Origin: Rhizobium sp. CC-YZS058
Lineage (GTDB): Bacteria; Pseudomonadota; Alphaproteobacteria; Rhizobiales; Rhizobiaceae
Length of the DNA stretch: 64,000 nt
Assembly: GCF_034720595.1 (NCBI RefSeq)
Contig: NZ_JAYESJ010000001.1
Span: 2,816,001-2,880,000, forward strand
Direction of reading: 5' to 3'
The position numbers and the translations under genes are program-made. Of this stretch, positions 47,790 through 57,072 are shown piece by piece (position 1 is the first letter of the stretch; each line of letters starts with the position of its first letter). The notes below the pieces were generated by a model that saw nothing but the letters and a program-made list of their open reading frames with translations, was not told the DNA's origin and ran no database searches.

Positions 47790-47986
47790 TGCCGGACGGC
47801 TACTACGATGACGTCCGCAAGATCCTGATTGAACTTGGCTACCGAAAAATTGGGAACGCGAAAGGGTCGCATGAGAAGTGGCAGGCTTCGACCAGCCAGA
47901 AGACACTGATCGTGCCCTACAATCTCATGAGTCGGCACACGGCCAACGCGATCTTGAAGACCGCAGGCCATAGTGGAAAGCTCTGA
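47789..47986 (+). CDS. hicA: HicA-family mRNA interferase toxin
   Basis: A 65-residue dsRBD-like toxin that cleaves mRNA on ribosomes in related systems. The conserved catalytic His is in AKGSHEKWQ and the C-terminal NLMSRHTANAILKTAG is typical. ATG at 47789 shares one base with the antitoxin TGA. The pair sits between ribF and ileS on the opposite strand, eight bases from the ribF stop. Activity is inferred from family only. Confidence 0.88.
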   Translation: MPDGYYDDVRKILIELGYRKIGNAKGSHEKWQASTSQKTLIVPYNLMSRHTANAILKTAGHSGKL

Positions 47987-47993
47987 CCAGCGC

Positions 47994-48974
47994 CTAGAAA
48001 CACAGCCGCGCGTCAATCTCCCCCAGCGCCGTCACGCCGCGCAGGACCGCGCGGGCTTCGGCCTCGTCCTGCTTCATCTGCACCACCAGGGCGTCGAGAC
48101 CATCGAATTTGAGCTCGGGGCGCAGATAGGAGAAGAAGGAGACGGCGGAGCATTCGCCGTAGAGATCGGCGGTCATGTCGAAGAGGAAGGTTTCGAGCAG
48201 CGGCTCACCATCGCTGTCGACCGTCGGGCGGCGGCCGAAGCTCGCCACGCCATCATGGAGCGCGCCGTCCGGGCGGCGGAAGCGGACGGCATAGATGCCG
48301 GTCGCCAGCGTCACCTCCCGCCCGAGCCGCATGTTGGCGGTGGGGTAGCCGAGCGTGCGGCCAAGCCGCTTGCCGCCAATGACGGTGGCCTGCACCGTGT
48401 AATGATAGCCGAGCAGCCCGGCCGCTTCCGATACCTCGCCGCGGCAGAGATGCTCGCGGATCCGGCTTGACGAGATCACCTCGGCGTTCTCGTCGCGATA
48501 GGCATCAACGAGCGTCACGCCGAAGCCCTTCTCCGCGCCGGCCTTCATCAGGAAAGCCGGGCCGCCCTCGCGGTTTTTACCGAAGTGAAAATCGAAGCCG
48601 GTGACGACATGGCCGACCTTCAGCCAGTCGATCAGCACCCGTTCGACGAAGGCTTCGGCCGACAGGGCAGAGAACGAGCGGTCGAAGGGATATTCGATCA
48701 CCGCGGCAAAGCCGAGCCCTTCGAGGATCTTGGCCTTCAGCGGCGCCGGCGTCAGGCGGAAAACCGGCTGGTCGGGACGGAAGGCCGTGCGGGGATGCGG
48801 CTCGAAGGTCAGCACCAGCGCCGGCACGCCGCGCGCCTGTGCCTCTTCCAGGGCCCGGTTCAACACCGACTGGTGGCCACGATGCAGCCCGTCGAAATTG
48901 CCGATGGCGACCACGCCGCCTTCGAGCGAACCGGGCAGCGGGGCCTTCGTCTCGTTACGATGGAAAACGGTCAT
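47994..48974 (-). CDS. ribF: Bifunctional riboflavin kinase / FAD synthetase
   Basis: Makes FMN and FAD from riboflavin. The 326-residue product (ATG at 48974) has an N-terminal nucleotidyltransferase domain with GNFDGLHRGHQ and SSSRIREHL, and a C-terminal flavokinase domain with GKRLGRTLGYPTANM. It starts five bases after the stop of an upstream HAD gene, so they are co-transcribed. In many rhizobia ileS follows directly; here a toxin-antitoxin pair lies in between. Confidence 0.95.
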   Translation of the reverse strand: MTVFHRNETKAPLPGSLEGGVVAIGNFDGLHRGHQSVLNRALEEAQARGVPALVLTFEPHPRTAFRPDQPVFRLTPAPLKAKILEGLGFAAVIEYPFDRSFSALSAEAFVERVLIDWLKVGHVVTGFDFHFGKNREGGPAFLMKAGAEKGFGVTLVDAYRDENAEVISSSRIREHLCRGEVSEAAGLLGYHYTVQATVIGGKRLGRTLGYPTANMRLGREVTLATGIYAVRFRRPDGALHDGVASFGRRPTVDSDGEPLLETFLFDMTADLYGECSAVSFFSYLRPELKFDGLDALVVQMKQDEAEARAVLRGVTALGEIDARLCF

Positions 48975-48979
48975 GGTCG

Positions 48980-49828
48980 TCAGATAAGCCTCGGCATCCA
49001 CCATTTCGGGGCGACGCCCTCCTTCTTCAGGAAAGCGTTCAGCCGCGCTTCGTCGGTTTTTTCGCCAGTCATGTAGTCGGCAGCATGGATCCCGGCGCCG
49101 ATATACAGCAGATCGATGCCGAACTCCTGTGCGCCGCGCACATCCGTCGGCATGCCGTCGCCGATCGCCAGCACCCGCGATGCCTCGAAGGGGCCGCGCG
49201 CAGCACGCGCCTCGCCGATCGCCGCGCGGTAGATCGGCCTGTGCGGCTTGCCGGCAATGCGCGCCTCGCCGCCAAGCGCCGTGTAGACTTCAGCGATCGC
49301 GCCGGCGCAGGGGATGAGCTTGTGGCCGCGCTCGACCACGAGATCAGGATTGGCGCAGATGAAGGGCACGCCGCGGCGGGCGAGCGGCGCCAGCGTGGCG
49401 CGGTAGTCTTCCGGCGTCTCGGTCTCGTCGTCGAAGAAGCCGGCGCAGACGATGATGTCCGCATCGGCGGCCGAAACCATCTCCACGCCCAGGCCTTCGA
49501 TCAGCGGCAGGTCGCGCTCGGCGCCGATGAAGAAGATCTTCTTGGGGCCCGCCTGGATCAGCGCCCGGGTGACGTCGCCGGAGGTGACGATCCGGTCATA
49601 GGCGGCATCCGGCACGCCGAGGCCGCGGATCTGGACGATGACGCCCGGATGGGGGCGCGGCGAATTGGTGATGAGGACGACCGTGGCGCCCCGCTGCCGC
49701 GCATCGCTGAGCGCCAGGCCGGCCTCGCGAAAAGCCTCGACGCCGTTGTGCAGCACGCCCCAGACATCGCACAGCACCACGTCGTAGCGGCCGACAATGT
49801 CCTTGAAGCTGTTGATGCGCGTGGCCAT
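48980..49828 (-). CDS. HAD-superfamily hydrolase, class IIA (TIGR01459 type)
   Basis: A 282-residue phosphatase-fold protein with motif I in VVLCDVWGVLHNG, motif II in VVLITNSPRPH, the GKPHRPIY Lys segment and motif IV in LAIGDGMPTDVRGAQ. This subfamily is restricted mainly to alphaproteobacteria and sits upstream of ribF, which suggests, but does not prove, a role on a flavin or phosphorylated flavin intermediate. Confidence 0.9.
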   Translation of the reverse strand: MATRINSFKDIVGRYDVVLCDVWGVLHNGVEAFREAGLALSDARQRGATVVLITNSPRPHPGVIVQIRGLGVPDAAYDRIVTSGDVTRALIQAGPKKIFFIGAERDLPLIEGLGVEMVSAADADIIVCAGFFDDETETPEDYRATLAPLARRGVPFICANPDLVVERGHKLIPCAGAIAEVYTALGGEARIAGKPHRPIYRAAIGEARAARGPFEASRVLAIGDGMPTDVRGAQEFGIDLLYIGAGIHAADYMTGEKTDEARLNAFLKKEGVAPKWWMPRLI

Positions 49829-49924
49829 CGGCGGGTCCAGTTCCTTTTTCGTTGCCGATCACATCGCAAGGACGGCGCGAAAAGACAAGTCTTGATCGCC
49901 CGCCACGCTGGAATTGCCCTCGGC

Positions 49925-51262
49925 TCAGAACCGCGCCAGCGCCACGCCGGCAAGCCCGCACAAGAGCAAGGTCAGCGGCACGCCCCGCCTGAAGACGAAG
50001 AGCAGAAGGGCGGCCAGGCCGGCCAGCAGAAGCGCTCTCGGCTCGAAACTGGCCGGGTCCGGCCAGGCCAGCGAGAGAGGACCCGTCTTCAGCCGCTCGA
50101 CCCGCGCGAAGAGCACATGGAGCGCGAACCAGACTGCGAGGTTGAGGATGACGCCCGCGACGGCCGCGGAGATGGCGGAAAGCGCGGCCGAAAGCCGGCG
50201 GTTGCCGCGCAGCCGCTCCACCGAGGGCGCGCCGAGAAAGATCAGGTAGAAGCACGGCACGAAGGTGACCCACGCAGCCAGCAAACCGCCCGCCAGCGCC
50301 GCCAGAACCGGATCGAGCCCGCTCGCCTCGCGAAAGGCGGCCATGGCGGCGACGAAACTGAGCACCAGCACGAGCGGCCCCGGCGTGGTTTCGGCGAGCG
50401 CCAGCCCGTCCAGCATTTCACCGGGCCGCAGCCAGCCGAAAGTCTCCACCGCCTGCTGCGCCACATAAGCCAGGACCGCATAGGCCCCACCGAAGGTGAC
50501 GACCGCCATCTTGGCGAAGAACAGGCCGATGGCGACGAAGATTTCGCCGCCGAGCGCCGCGGCAAGGGCGACCGGCGCCATCCACAAGGCGCCCCAGACG
50601 AAGGTGAGGCGAAGGACCTGCGCAACGCTGCGTCCCCGCGCCGGCGCGCCCGAACCAATGTCCGCCGCCCCTGCCCCGCCGGCGAGGCCTGCAAGGCCAA
50701 GGAGGCCGGCCGCGAGGATGACCAGCGGAAAGGGCACGGCGAAAAGGAACAGCGCGACGAAGGCGGTGAGCGCGATCAGCCGTGCCGCCCAGGTCTTCAG
50801 CGCCCGCCGGCCGAGCCGCACCAGCGCCTCGACCACGATGGCGAGGACCGCGGCCTTCAGCCCGAAGAAGACGGCGGCGAGAAGCCCGGTCTGGTGGTAG
50901 AGCGCGTAGAGCACGGAAAGCGCCAGAATGACGGCGAGCCCCGGCAGGATGAAGAGCAGGCCGGCCACGAGCCCGCCGCGCGTGCCATGCATCAGCCAGC
51001 CGATATAGGTGGCCAGCTGCTGGGCCTCCGGACCCGGCAGCAGCATGCAGTAGTTGAGCGCATGGAGGAACCGCGCCTCGTCGATCCAGCGGCGCTTTTC
51101 CACCACCTCGCGATGCATGAGCGCGATCTGCCCGGCCGGGCCGCCGAAGCTTGAGATCCCGATCGCCGCCCAAAGGCGCGCGGCCTCGAAAAAGCTGGGG
51201 AGAACGGGGGCGGACGCCGCGTCTGTGCCCGCTGCCTCATTCCCGTCGCCAAAGGCTGCCAT
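49925..51262 (-). CDS. chrA: Chromate transporter, CHR family (two-domain)
   Basis: Inner-membrane efflux protein for chromate, 445 residues, with two homologous CHR halves. The first has SFGGPAGQIALMHREVV followed by YCMLLPGPEAQQLATYIGW, the second TFGGAYAVLAYVAQQAV followed by LALAETTPGPLVLVLSFV; about ten to twelve membrane helices. ATG at 51262 is chosen; a longer frame to 51406 overlaps the groE promoter and has no similarity. It is divergent from groESL. Substrate other than chromate is possible. Confidence 0.92.
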   Translation of the reverse strand: MAAFGDGNEAAGTDAASAPVLPSFFEAARLWAAIGISSFGGPAGQIALMHREVVEKRRWIDEARFLHALNYCMLLPGPEAQQLATYIGWLMHGTRGGLVAGLLFILPGLAVILALSVLYALYHQTGLLAAVFFGLKAAVLAIVVEALVRLGRRALKTWAARLIALTAFVALFLFAVPFPLVILAAGLLGLAGLAGGAGAADIGSGAPARGRSVAQVLRLTFVWGALWMAPVALAAALGGEIFVAIGLFFAKMAVVTFGGAYAVLAYVAQQAVETFGWLRPGEMLDGLALAETTPGPLVLVLSFVAAMAAFREASGLDPVLAALAGGLLAAWVTFVPCFYLIFLGAPSVERLRGNRRLSAALSAISAAVAGVILNLAVWFALHVLFARVERLKTGPLSLAWPDPASFEPRALLLAGLAALLLFVFRRGVPLTLLLCGLAGVALARF

Positions 51263-51392
51263 GACTGTCCTTACGATTTGCGGCCTGTGCAAGGCCGGCG
51301 CCTCCTGCCTTTGCCCTGCGAGCGATGACGGGACGATGACAGATCGGCCTGTGACGAAGCGATGAAATCTTGCCCGTCGGCTTGCGCCTCGT

Positions 51393-51421
51393 CTTGACAC
51401 CCGCACGGACCATCCTTATCT
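51393..51421 (+). promoter_or_regulatory. RpoH (sigma32)-type heat-shock promoter of groESL
   Basis: CTTG at 51393-51396, 18 bases, then CTTATCT at 51415-51421. This matches the alphaproteobacterial sigma32 pattern CTTG-N17/18-CYTATNT. It also overlaps a TTGACA (51394-51399) that could serve the housekeeping sigma factor. It lies just upstream of the CIRCE operator and 100 bases before groES. Confidence 0.75.
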
Positions 51422-51429
51422 CGACGGCG

Positions 51430-51456
51430 CTGGCACTCGCCAAAGGGGAGTGCTAA
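51430..51456 (+). promoter_or_regulatory. CIRCE operator (HrcA binding site)
   Basis: CTGGCACTC, nine bases, GAGTGCTAA. The right half-site is perfect; the left differs from TTAGCACTC at two positions. Placed right after the RpoH-type promoter, it gives HrcA repression in addition to sigma32 activation, the dual control known for groE in Agrobacterium and relatives. Confidence 0.9.
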
Positions 51457-51520
51457 CATCATCCGGCGGATCGGCTCGCGAGGAGCGATCCGCAGCGTCA
51501 TTTGATCGAGGGATAAGACA

Positions 51521-51817
51521 ATGACAAGCACCAACTTCCGTCCGCTTCACGACCGTGTCGTGGTTCGCCGCGTCGAGTCCGAAGCCAAGACCAAGGGCGG
51601 CATCATCATCCCGGACACCGCAAAGGAAAAGCCGCAGGAAGGCGAAATCGTCGCCGTCGGCACCGGCGCGCGTGACGAGTCCGGCAAGGTGATCCCGCTG
51701 GATGTCAAGGCTGGCGATCGCGTGCTGTTCGGCAAGTGGTCGGGCACCGAGGTCAAGCTCAACGGCGAAGACCTGCTGATCATGAAGGAATCCGACATCA
51801 TGGGCGTTATCGCCTAA
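51521..51817 (+). CDS. groES: Co-chaperonin GroES
   Basis: Cytoplasmic lid of the GroEL chamber. The 98-residue product has [16 protein letters not shown], the mobile loop [19 protein letters not shown] and the C-terminal [20 protein letters not shown] lies upstream of the ATG at 51521. It forms the groESL operon with groEL 64 bases downstream. Confidence 0.98.
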   Translation: MTSTNFRPLHDRVVVRRVESEAKTKGGIIIPDTAKEKPQEGEIVAVGTGARDESGKVIPLDVKAGDRVLFGKWSGTEVKLNGEDLLIMKESDIMGVIA

Positions 51818-51878
51818 GGTCGATCCCTTCCTTCCATCCTGAGTTTACAACCATTGGGCAACCCGCCCGGGAGTTTGA

Positions 51879-53519
<1,641 letters not shown>

Positions 53520-53555
53520 TCAGGCCGTTCGGCGAAAGCCGGATGCCGAATTGAG

Positions 53556-53585
53556 AAGGCGGCCTCGCAAGGGGCCGCCTTTTTC
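53556..53585 (+). terminator. Rho-independent terminator after groEL
   Basis: AAGGCGGCC, an eight-base loop, GGCCGCCTT, then TTTCGC. The nine-base stem begins 37 bases past the groEL stop. Confidence 0.9.
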
Positions 53586-53681
53586 GCATCTTGCGCTCCG
53601 CCGCGTCGAACCGCCTGCCCCTCTCGCCGCCGGCCCTGCGGCGCTTATCTTCCAGCGGCGAACGGCGGGAAAGGACAGGCC

Positions 53682-54062
53682 ATGACCGACCTCAAAGACC
53701 TCTACGAAGCCTATATCGACTGCCTCAACGCCCGGGACTGGGCGAGACTCGGCCAGCACGTGCATGACTCCGTGCGTCACAATGACCGTCCGCTCGGACT
53801 TGCGGGCTATCGCGCGCTTCTGGAAGCCGATGTGGCCGCCATTCCCGATCTTGCTTTCAAGGTCGAGCTCCTGATCTGCGAGCCGCCGGATCTTGCGGCG
53901 CGGCTCTCCTTCACCTGCACGCCGAAAGGGGAGTTCCTCGGCCTTCCCGTCAATGGCCGGACGGTGTCCTTCACCGAAAACGTCTTCTACACCTATCGCG
54001 ACAGCAAGATCTGGACGGTTCTCTCGGTGATCGACAAGCCGGCGATCGAACGCCAGCTCTGA
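53682..54062 (+). CDS. SnoaL-like (NTF2-fold) protein, ester cyclase type
   Basis: A 126-residue protein with the SnoaL/polyketide-cyclase-like pattern: LYEAYIDCLNARDWARLGQH at the start, VRHNDRPLGLAGYRALLEAD, then GLPVNGRTVSFTENVFYTYR and IWTVLSVIDKPAIERQL. The ATG at 53682 has AAAGGA in front. Function cannot be assigned from the fold; no polyketide genes are nearby. It precedes an ABC exporter gene by 115 bases on the same strand. Confidence 0.82.
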   Translation: MTDLKDLYEAYIDCLNARDWARLGQHVHDSVRHNDRPLGLAGYRALLEADVAAIPDLAFKVELLICEPPDLAARLSFTCTPKGEFLGLPVNGRTVSFTENVFYTYRDSKIWTVLSVIDKPAIERQL

Positions 54063-54106
54063 CGGAGGGCGAGCGGCGGTCTGCGGGCGCAGCCCGGCGG
54101 TCCCAC

Positions 54107-54138
54107 AGCAAAGGGGCGCCGCAGCAAAAGGTCGCCGC
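54107..54138 (+). repeat. Two tandem 16-base repeats upstream of the ABC gene
   Basis: AGCAAAGGGGCGCCGC followed directly by AGCAAAAGGTCGCCGC, two mismatches. They end four bases before an inverted repeat in the same leader. Confidence 0.6.
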
Positions 54139-54141
54139 AGG

Positions 54142-54165
54142 ATTGACGGACGGCAGATCGTCAAT
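54142..54165. promoter_or_regulatory. Inverted repeat ATTGACG-N10-CGTCAAT before the ABC gene
   Basis: Perfect 7-base arms (54142-54148 and 54159-54165) lie 12 bases before the ABC exporter ATG. The size suits a dimeric regulator; a cognate regulator is not adjacent. No good ribosome site is visible before the ATG (CTTCCTG), so initiation at this gene may be weak or controlled. Confidence 0.5.
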
Positions 54166-54177
54166 TAGCCCTTCCTG

Positions 54178-55878
54178 ATGGATAGATCATCGAGTCTCCG
54201 CCCGATCGTCGAGATTGCCCGCGCCTATCTCAAGGCGGACCGATGGCTGCTTTCAGCCGTGCTCCTCGCCATCCTCCTGTCGAGCCTCGTCTCGGTGGCG
54301 GCGCCGATCCTGTTCGCACGGCTGGTCGACGCGCTGTCGCAGGCGGGGCCTTCCCGCTCGCTGCTGCTCGGCTTCCTGGCCTATGCGGCGCTGAGCGGCG
54401 CGTCGATGGCGCTTCCCCGTATCGCCCAGTCGCTTGCCTTTATGAGCGCGGAGAATCTCAGCTTCATCGTCAACACGCGCTTCTTCGAGAGAGTATTGCG
54501 CAAGACCAGCGGCTTCTTCGTCGAGCATAACTCCGCCGAGATCCAGAGCGCCAGCCAGGAAGGGTGTCAGGCCCTCTCCCAGGTTGCGGATCTTGTGCTT
54601 GTCGCCCTGCTCCCGGGCGGACTGCAGATTCTGTTGGCGGTGGCGACGCTCGGCGCGAAGATCGATCTGGAAATCCTGATCATCGTCGCTGTCCATGGCA
54701 CGGTCTCCGTCGCGCTTGCGGTCATTGCCATCCAGCGCGTGCGACCGCATCTCGATGCCGCGATCGAGGCGGGACAGGACGTTGCTTCGCTTGTCGGCAA
54801 CGCCATCGGCGCCATGGAGACACTGAGGATTTTCGGGCGCCAGGACTGGCTGAACCAACGCTTTGCCGCCAGCGCTCGTCTCGTACGGGACAATATCCTG
54901 CGCTTCATCGGGCGGCGGTTGCCATTCGTGACCCTTTCGGGGGTCACCGTCGCCATCCAGCTCGCTGTCACCTATTGGCTGCTGTTGCCCCGCCATGAAG
55001 CCGGCAGCCTGTCGCTTGGCGATCTCGTGCTCTTCAACATGCTGGTTCTGCAGTTGAACGCCCCTTTCGAAATGGTCGGCGAGTCGATCGACACACTTGT
55101 CCGGTCCAGGGCGCGGGTCGTGCCGATTCTGCGCATGTGGGCTGCACCCGAGATGGATGCGCCGGGAACGCAGCCCCTCGCCCCGCTTTCCGCCGGCTGC
55201 CTGCGGTTCGAGGCCGTCGCCTATCGCTACGAGACACGGCGCGGCCTGGCGCCGCTGAGCTTTTCGGCGCGGCGTGGCGCGATCACCTTCCTCGTCGGCG
55301 AGACCGGTGCCGGCAAATCCACCGTCTTCCGGCTGGCACTGAAGATGCTGGAACCGACCGAGGGACGGATCCTGATCGACGGAACGGATCTCGCCACCAT
55401 CGACAGCACCGCCTGGACAAGCCAGATCGCCATCGTGCCGCAGGATGTGGTGCTCCTGAACGAAAGCCTTGCCGACAACATCCTGCTCGGCCGCCCGCGC
55501 GACGAGGCGCGGCTCCACGAGGCAGCGGACAAGGCCGCCATCCTCCCCTTCATCCTCGCCCTCCCCGACGGCTTCGACACCAATGTCGGCGAGCGCGGCC
55601 TGAAGCTTTCCGGCGGCGAGCGCCAGCGCATCGCGATCGCCCGCGCCCTTTACGCGGACCCGGCCCTGCTCTTTCTCGACGAGGCCAGCGCCGCGCTGGA
55701 CGATGCGACCGAAGCCGACATCATGCAGCACATCCGCCGGATCGCCGACACCGTCACCATCCTCGCCATCACCCACCGCCGCAGCGTGATCACGCCGGCA
55801 GATCAGGTGGTGACGCTGACGGCACCGGACGGGGAAGGCCTGATCGAACACGAGGGCGCAGCCAGCTCTCCGCAATGA
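54178..55878 (+). CDS. ABC exporter half-transporter (membrane plus ATPase domain)
   Basis: A 566-residue fusion of a six-helix exporter domain (about residues 20-310) and an ATPase domain (about 340-555). The ATPase is intact: Walker A GETGAGKST, Q-loop IVPQDVVLLN, signature LSGGERQRIAIARAL, Walker B ALLFLDEASAAL and H-switch in AITHRRS. There is no N-terminal peptidase domain. The membrane part resembles peptide, lipid or type I-like exporters and gives no substrate. The stop overlaps an ATG of a small gene (ATGA), which suggests that both products work together. Confidence 0.9.
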   Translation: MDRSSSLRPIVEIARAYLKADRWLLSAVLLAILLSSLVSVAAPILFARLVDALSQAGPSRSLLLGFLAYAALSGASMALPRIAQSLAFMSAENLSFIVNTRFFERVLRKTSGFFVEHNSAEIQSASQEGCQALSQVADLVLVALLPGGLQILLAVATLGAKIDLEILIIVAVHGTVSVALAVIAIQRVRPHLDAAIEAGQDVASLVGNAIGAMETLRIFGRQDWLNQRFAASARLVRDNILRFIGRRLPFVTLSGVTVAIQLAVTYWLLLPRHEAGSLSLGDLVLFNMLVLQLNAPFEMVGESIDTLVRSRARVVPILRMWAAPEMDAPGTQPLAPLSAGCLRFEAVAYRYETRRGLAPLSFSARRGAITFLVGETGAGKSTVFRLALKMLEPTEGRILIDGTDLATIDSTAWTSQIAIVPQDVVLLNESLADNILLGRPRDEARLHEAADKAAILPFILALPDGFDTNVGERGLKLSGGERQRIAIARALYADPALLFLDEASAALDDATEADIMQHIRRIADTVTILAITHRRSVITPADQVVTLTAPDGEGLIEHEGAASSPQ

Positions 55879-56201
55879 TCTTGAAAAACCCAACTACTTA
55901 TATGGGTTATGAGTTCGAGCCCCACGTGGCGGAAGGCCGCTTCGACAAGCTGACCGCCTCCTGGACGCCACCGACGACGGAAATGGTCTGGTATCGTCAA
56001 CCGGGGGAAACATGGCGCGGCAAGCTCGCACGCTTCCTCATGACGCGCCCTAGCGAGCATCTGATCGCTGCGGGGTTCACAGAGGAGGATCTCCACCGGA
56101 TCGCCGGGTTCCTGCTCGGCTACCCGCAGGAATGCGTGGATGCCTTTTGCGAGCGGCTCGCGCGCATGCGAGCCGAGACAAGGTCACCCGACGAAAGCTG
56201 A
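55875..56201 (+). CDS. Unrecognised 108-residue protein coupled to the ABC exporter
   Basis: The ATG at 55875 overlaps the TGA of the exporter gene (ATGA), so translation is probably coupled. The product starts MILKNPTTYMGYEFEPHVAE, has three Trp in its first half (W30, W39, W47), two Cys (C87, C92) and a helical, charged C-terminus with ECVDAFCERLARMRAE. No signal peptide or membrane segment. I do not recognise a family. The opening codons are clearly less GC-rich than the flanks. It could be an accessory, an immunity-like or a cargo-modifying protein of the exporter; none of these is shown. Confidence 0.72.
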   Translation: MILKNPTTYMGYEFEPHVAEGRFDKLTASWTPPTTEMVWYRQPGETWRGKLARFLMTRPSEHLIAAGFTEEDLHRIAGFLLGYPQECVDAFCERLARMRAETRSPDES

Positions 56202-56217
56202 CGCCTACCTCGTACCC

Positions 56218-56910
56218 TTACCGCTTGACCGCCACCCAGACCACATGGCGCGCGCCGCCGCGTTTGCCGTTGGCGCGGACGGGTACCGCCTCTGCGGCGA
56301 AGCCGGCTTGGGTCAGGCGGCGGGTGAAGGCGGCATCGGGCGCGGAGGACCAGACGGTGAGGACGCCGCCAGGGGTCAGGGCGCGGTGGGTGGCGGCAAG
56401 CCCGGCGGCGCTGTAGAGCCTGTCATTGCCGGCCCGGGTCAGCCCGTCCGGCCCATTGTCGACATCGAGCAGGATGGCATCCCAGGCGCCGGGCGTGCTG
56501 CGGATCAGGGCTGCGACATCGCCTTCGTGCAGGCGCACCCGCGCATCCTCCAGACAGCCTTTGAAGACCGGGGCCATCGGCCCGCGCGCCCAGGCGATCA
56601 CCGCCGGCACCAGTTCGGCAACCGTCACCTTCGCCGCTTCCGGCAGGACGGAGAGCGCCGCGCGCAGCGTAAAGCCCATGCCGAGCCCGCCGATCAGCAT
56701 GGCAGGCCGCGGGCGCTCGGCGATCCTTGCCTGTGCCAGCGTCGCCAATGCCTCTTCCGAGCCGCTCAACCGGCTGTTCATCAGCTCGGTCGGGCCGAGC
56801 ATGATCGAGAATTCGTCTCCCCGCCGCTTCAGCCGGAGATGCGTGGACCCGCCGGCCACCGCGTCCAGGCCCGGAATTTCGGCGCTATCGAGTTCGATCC
56901 AGGGGAGCAT
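56218..56910 (-). CDS. Spermidine synthase-like protein
   Basis: A 230-residue Rossmann-fold protein of the spermidine synthase/SpeE-like group: LIGGLGMGFTLRAALSVLP as nucleotide site, VTVAELVPAVIAWARG, and DAILLDVDNGPDGLT as the acidic active-site strand. It is shorter than true SpeE and lacks the full N-terminal tetramer domain, so polyamine synthesis is not assured; similar proteins are called methyltransferase-like. It converges with the small ABC-linked gene (16-base gap). Confidence 0.82.
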   Translation of the reverse strand: MLPWIELDSAEIPGLDAVAGGSTHLRLKRRGDEFSIMLGPTELMNSRLSGSEEALATLAQARIAERPRPAMLIGGLGMGFTLRAALSVLPEAAKVTVAELVPAVIAWARGPMAPVFKGCLEDARVRLHEGDVAALIRSTPGAWDAILLDVDNGPDGLTRAGNDRLYSAAGLAATHRALTPGGVLTVWSSAPDAAFTRRLTQAGFAAEAVPVRANGKRGGARHVVWVAVKR

Positions 56911-57072
56911 ATCGGCCTTTCGAATCCGTTTTCCCGGCGCTTAGCACATCGGTCGCTTCATGTGCGACTCTTGCGCTTCCAGCTGCAGCGCGCCGAAGCT
57001 TTTGTCGTTCGTGCGGCAATCGCCGTCCCCCAACCCTTGCCTTATTCCTTATTTCAGTTGATACTGCATTAG

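Noticed and set aside
48839..51154. 771-codon plus-strand open frame over the HAD and chrA genes
   Set aside because: Charged low-complexity translation antisense to chrA; no family match.
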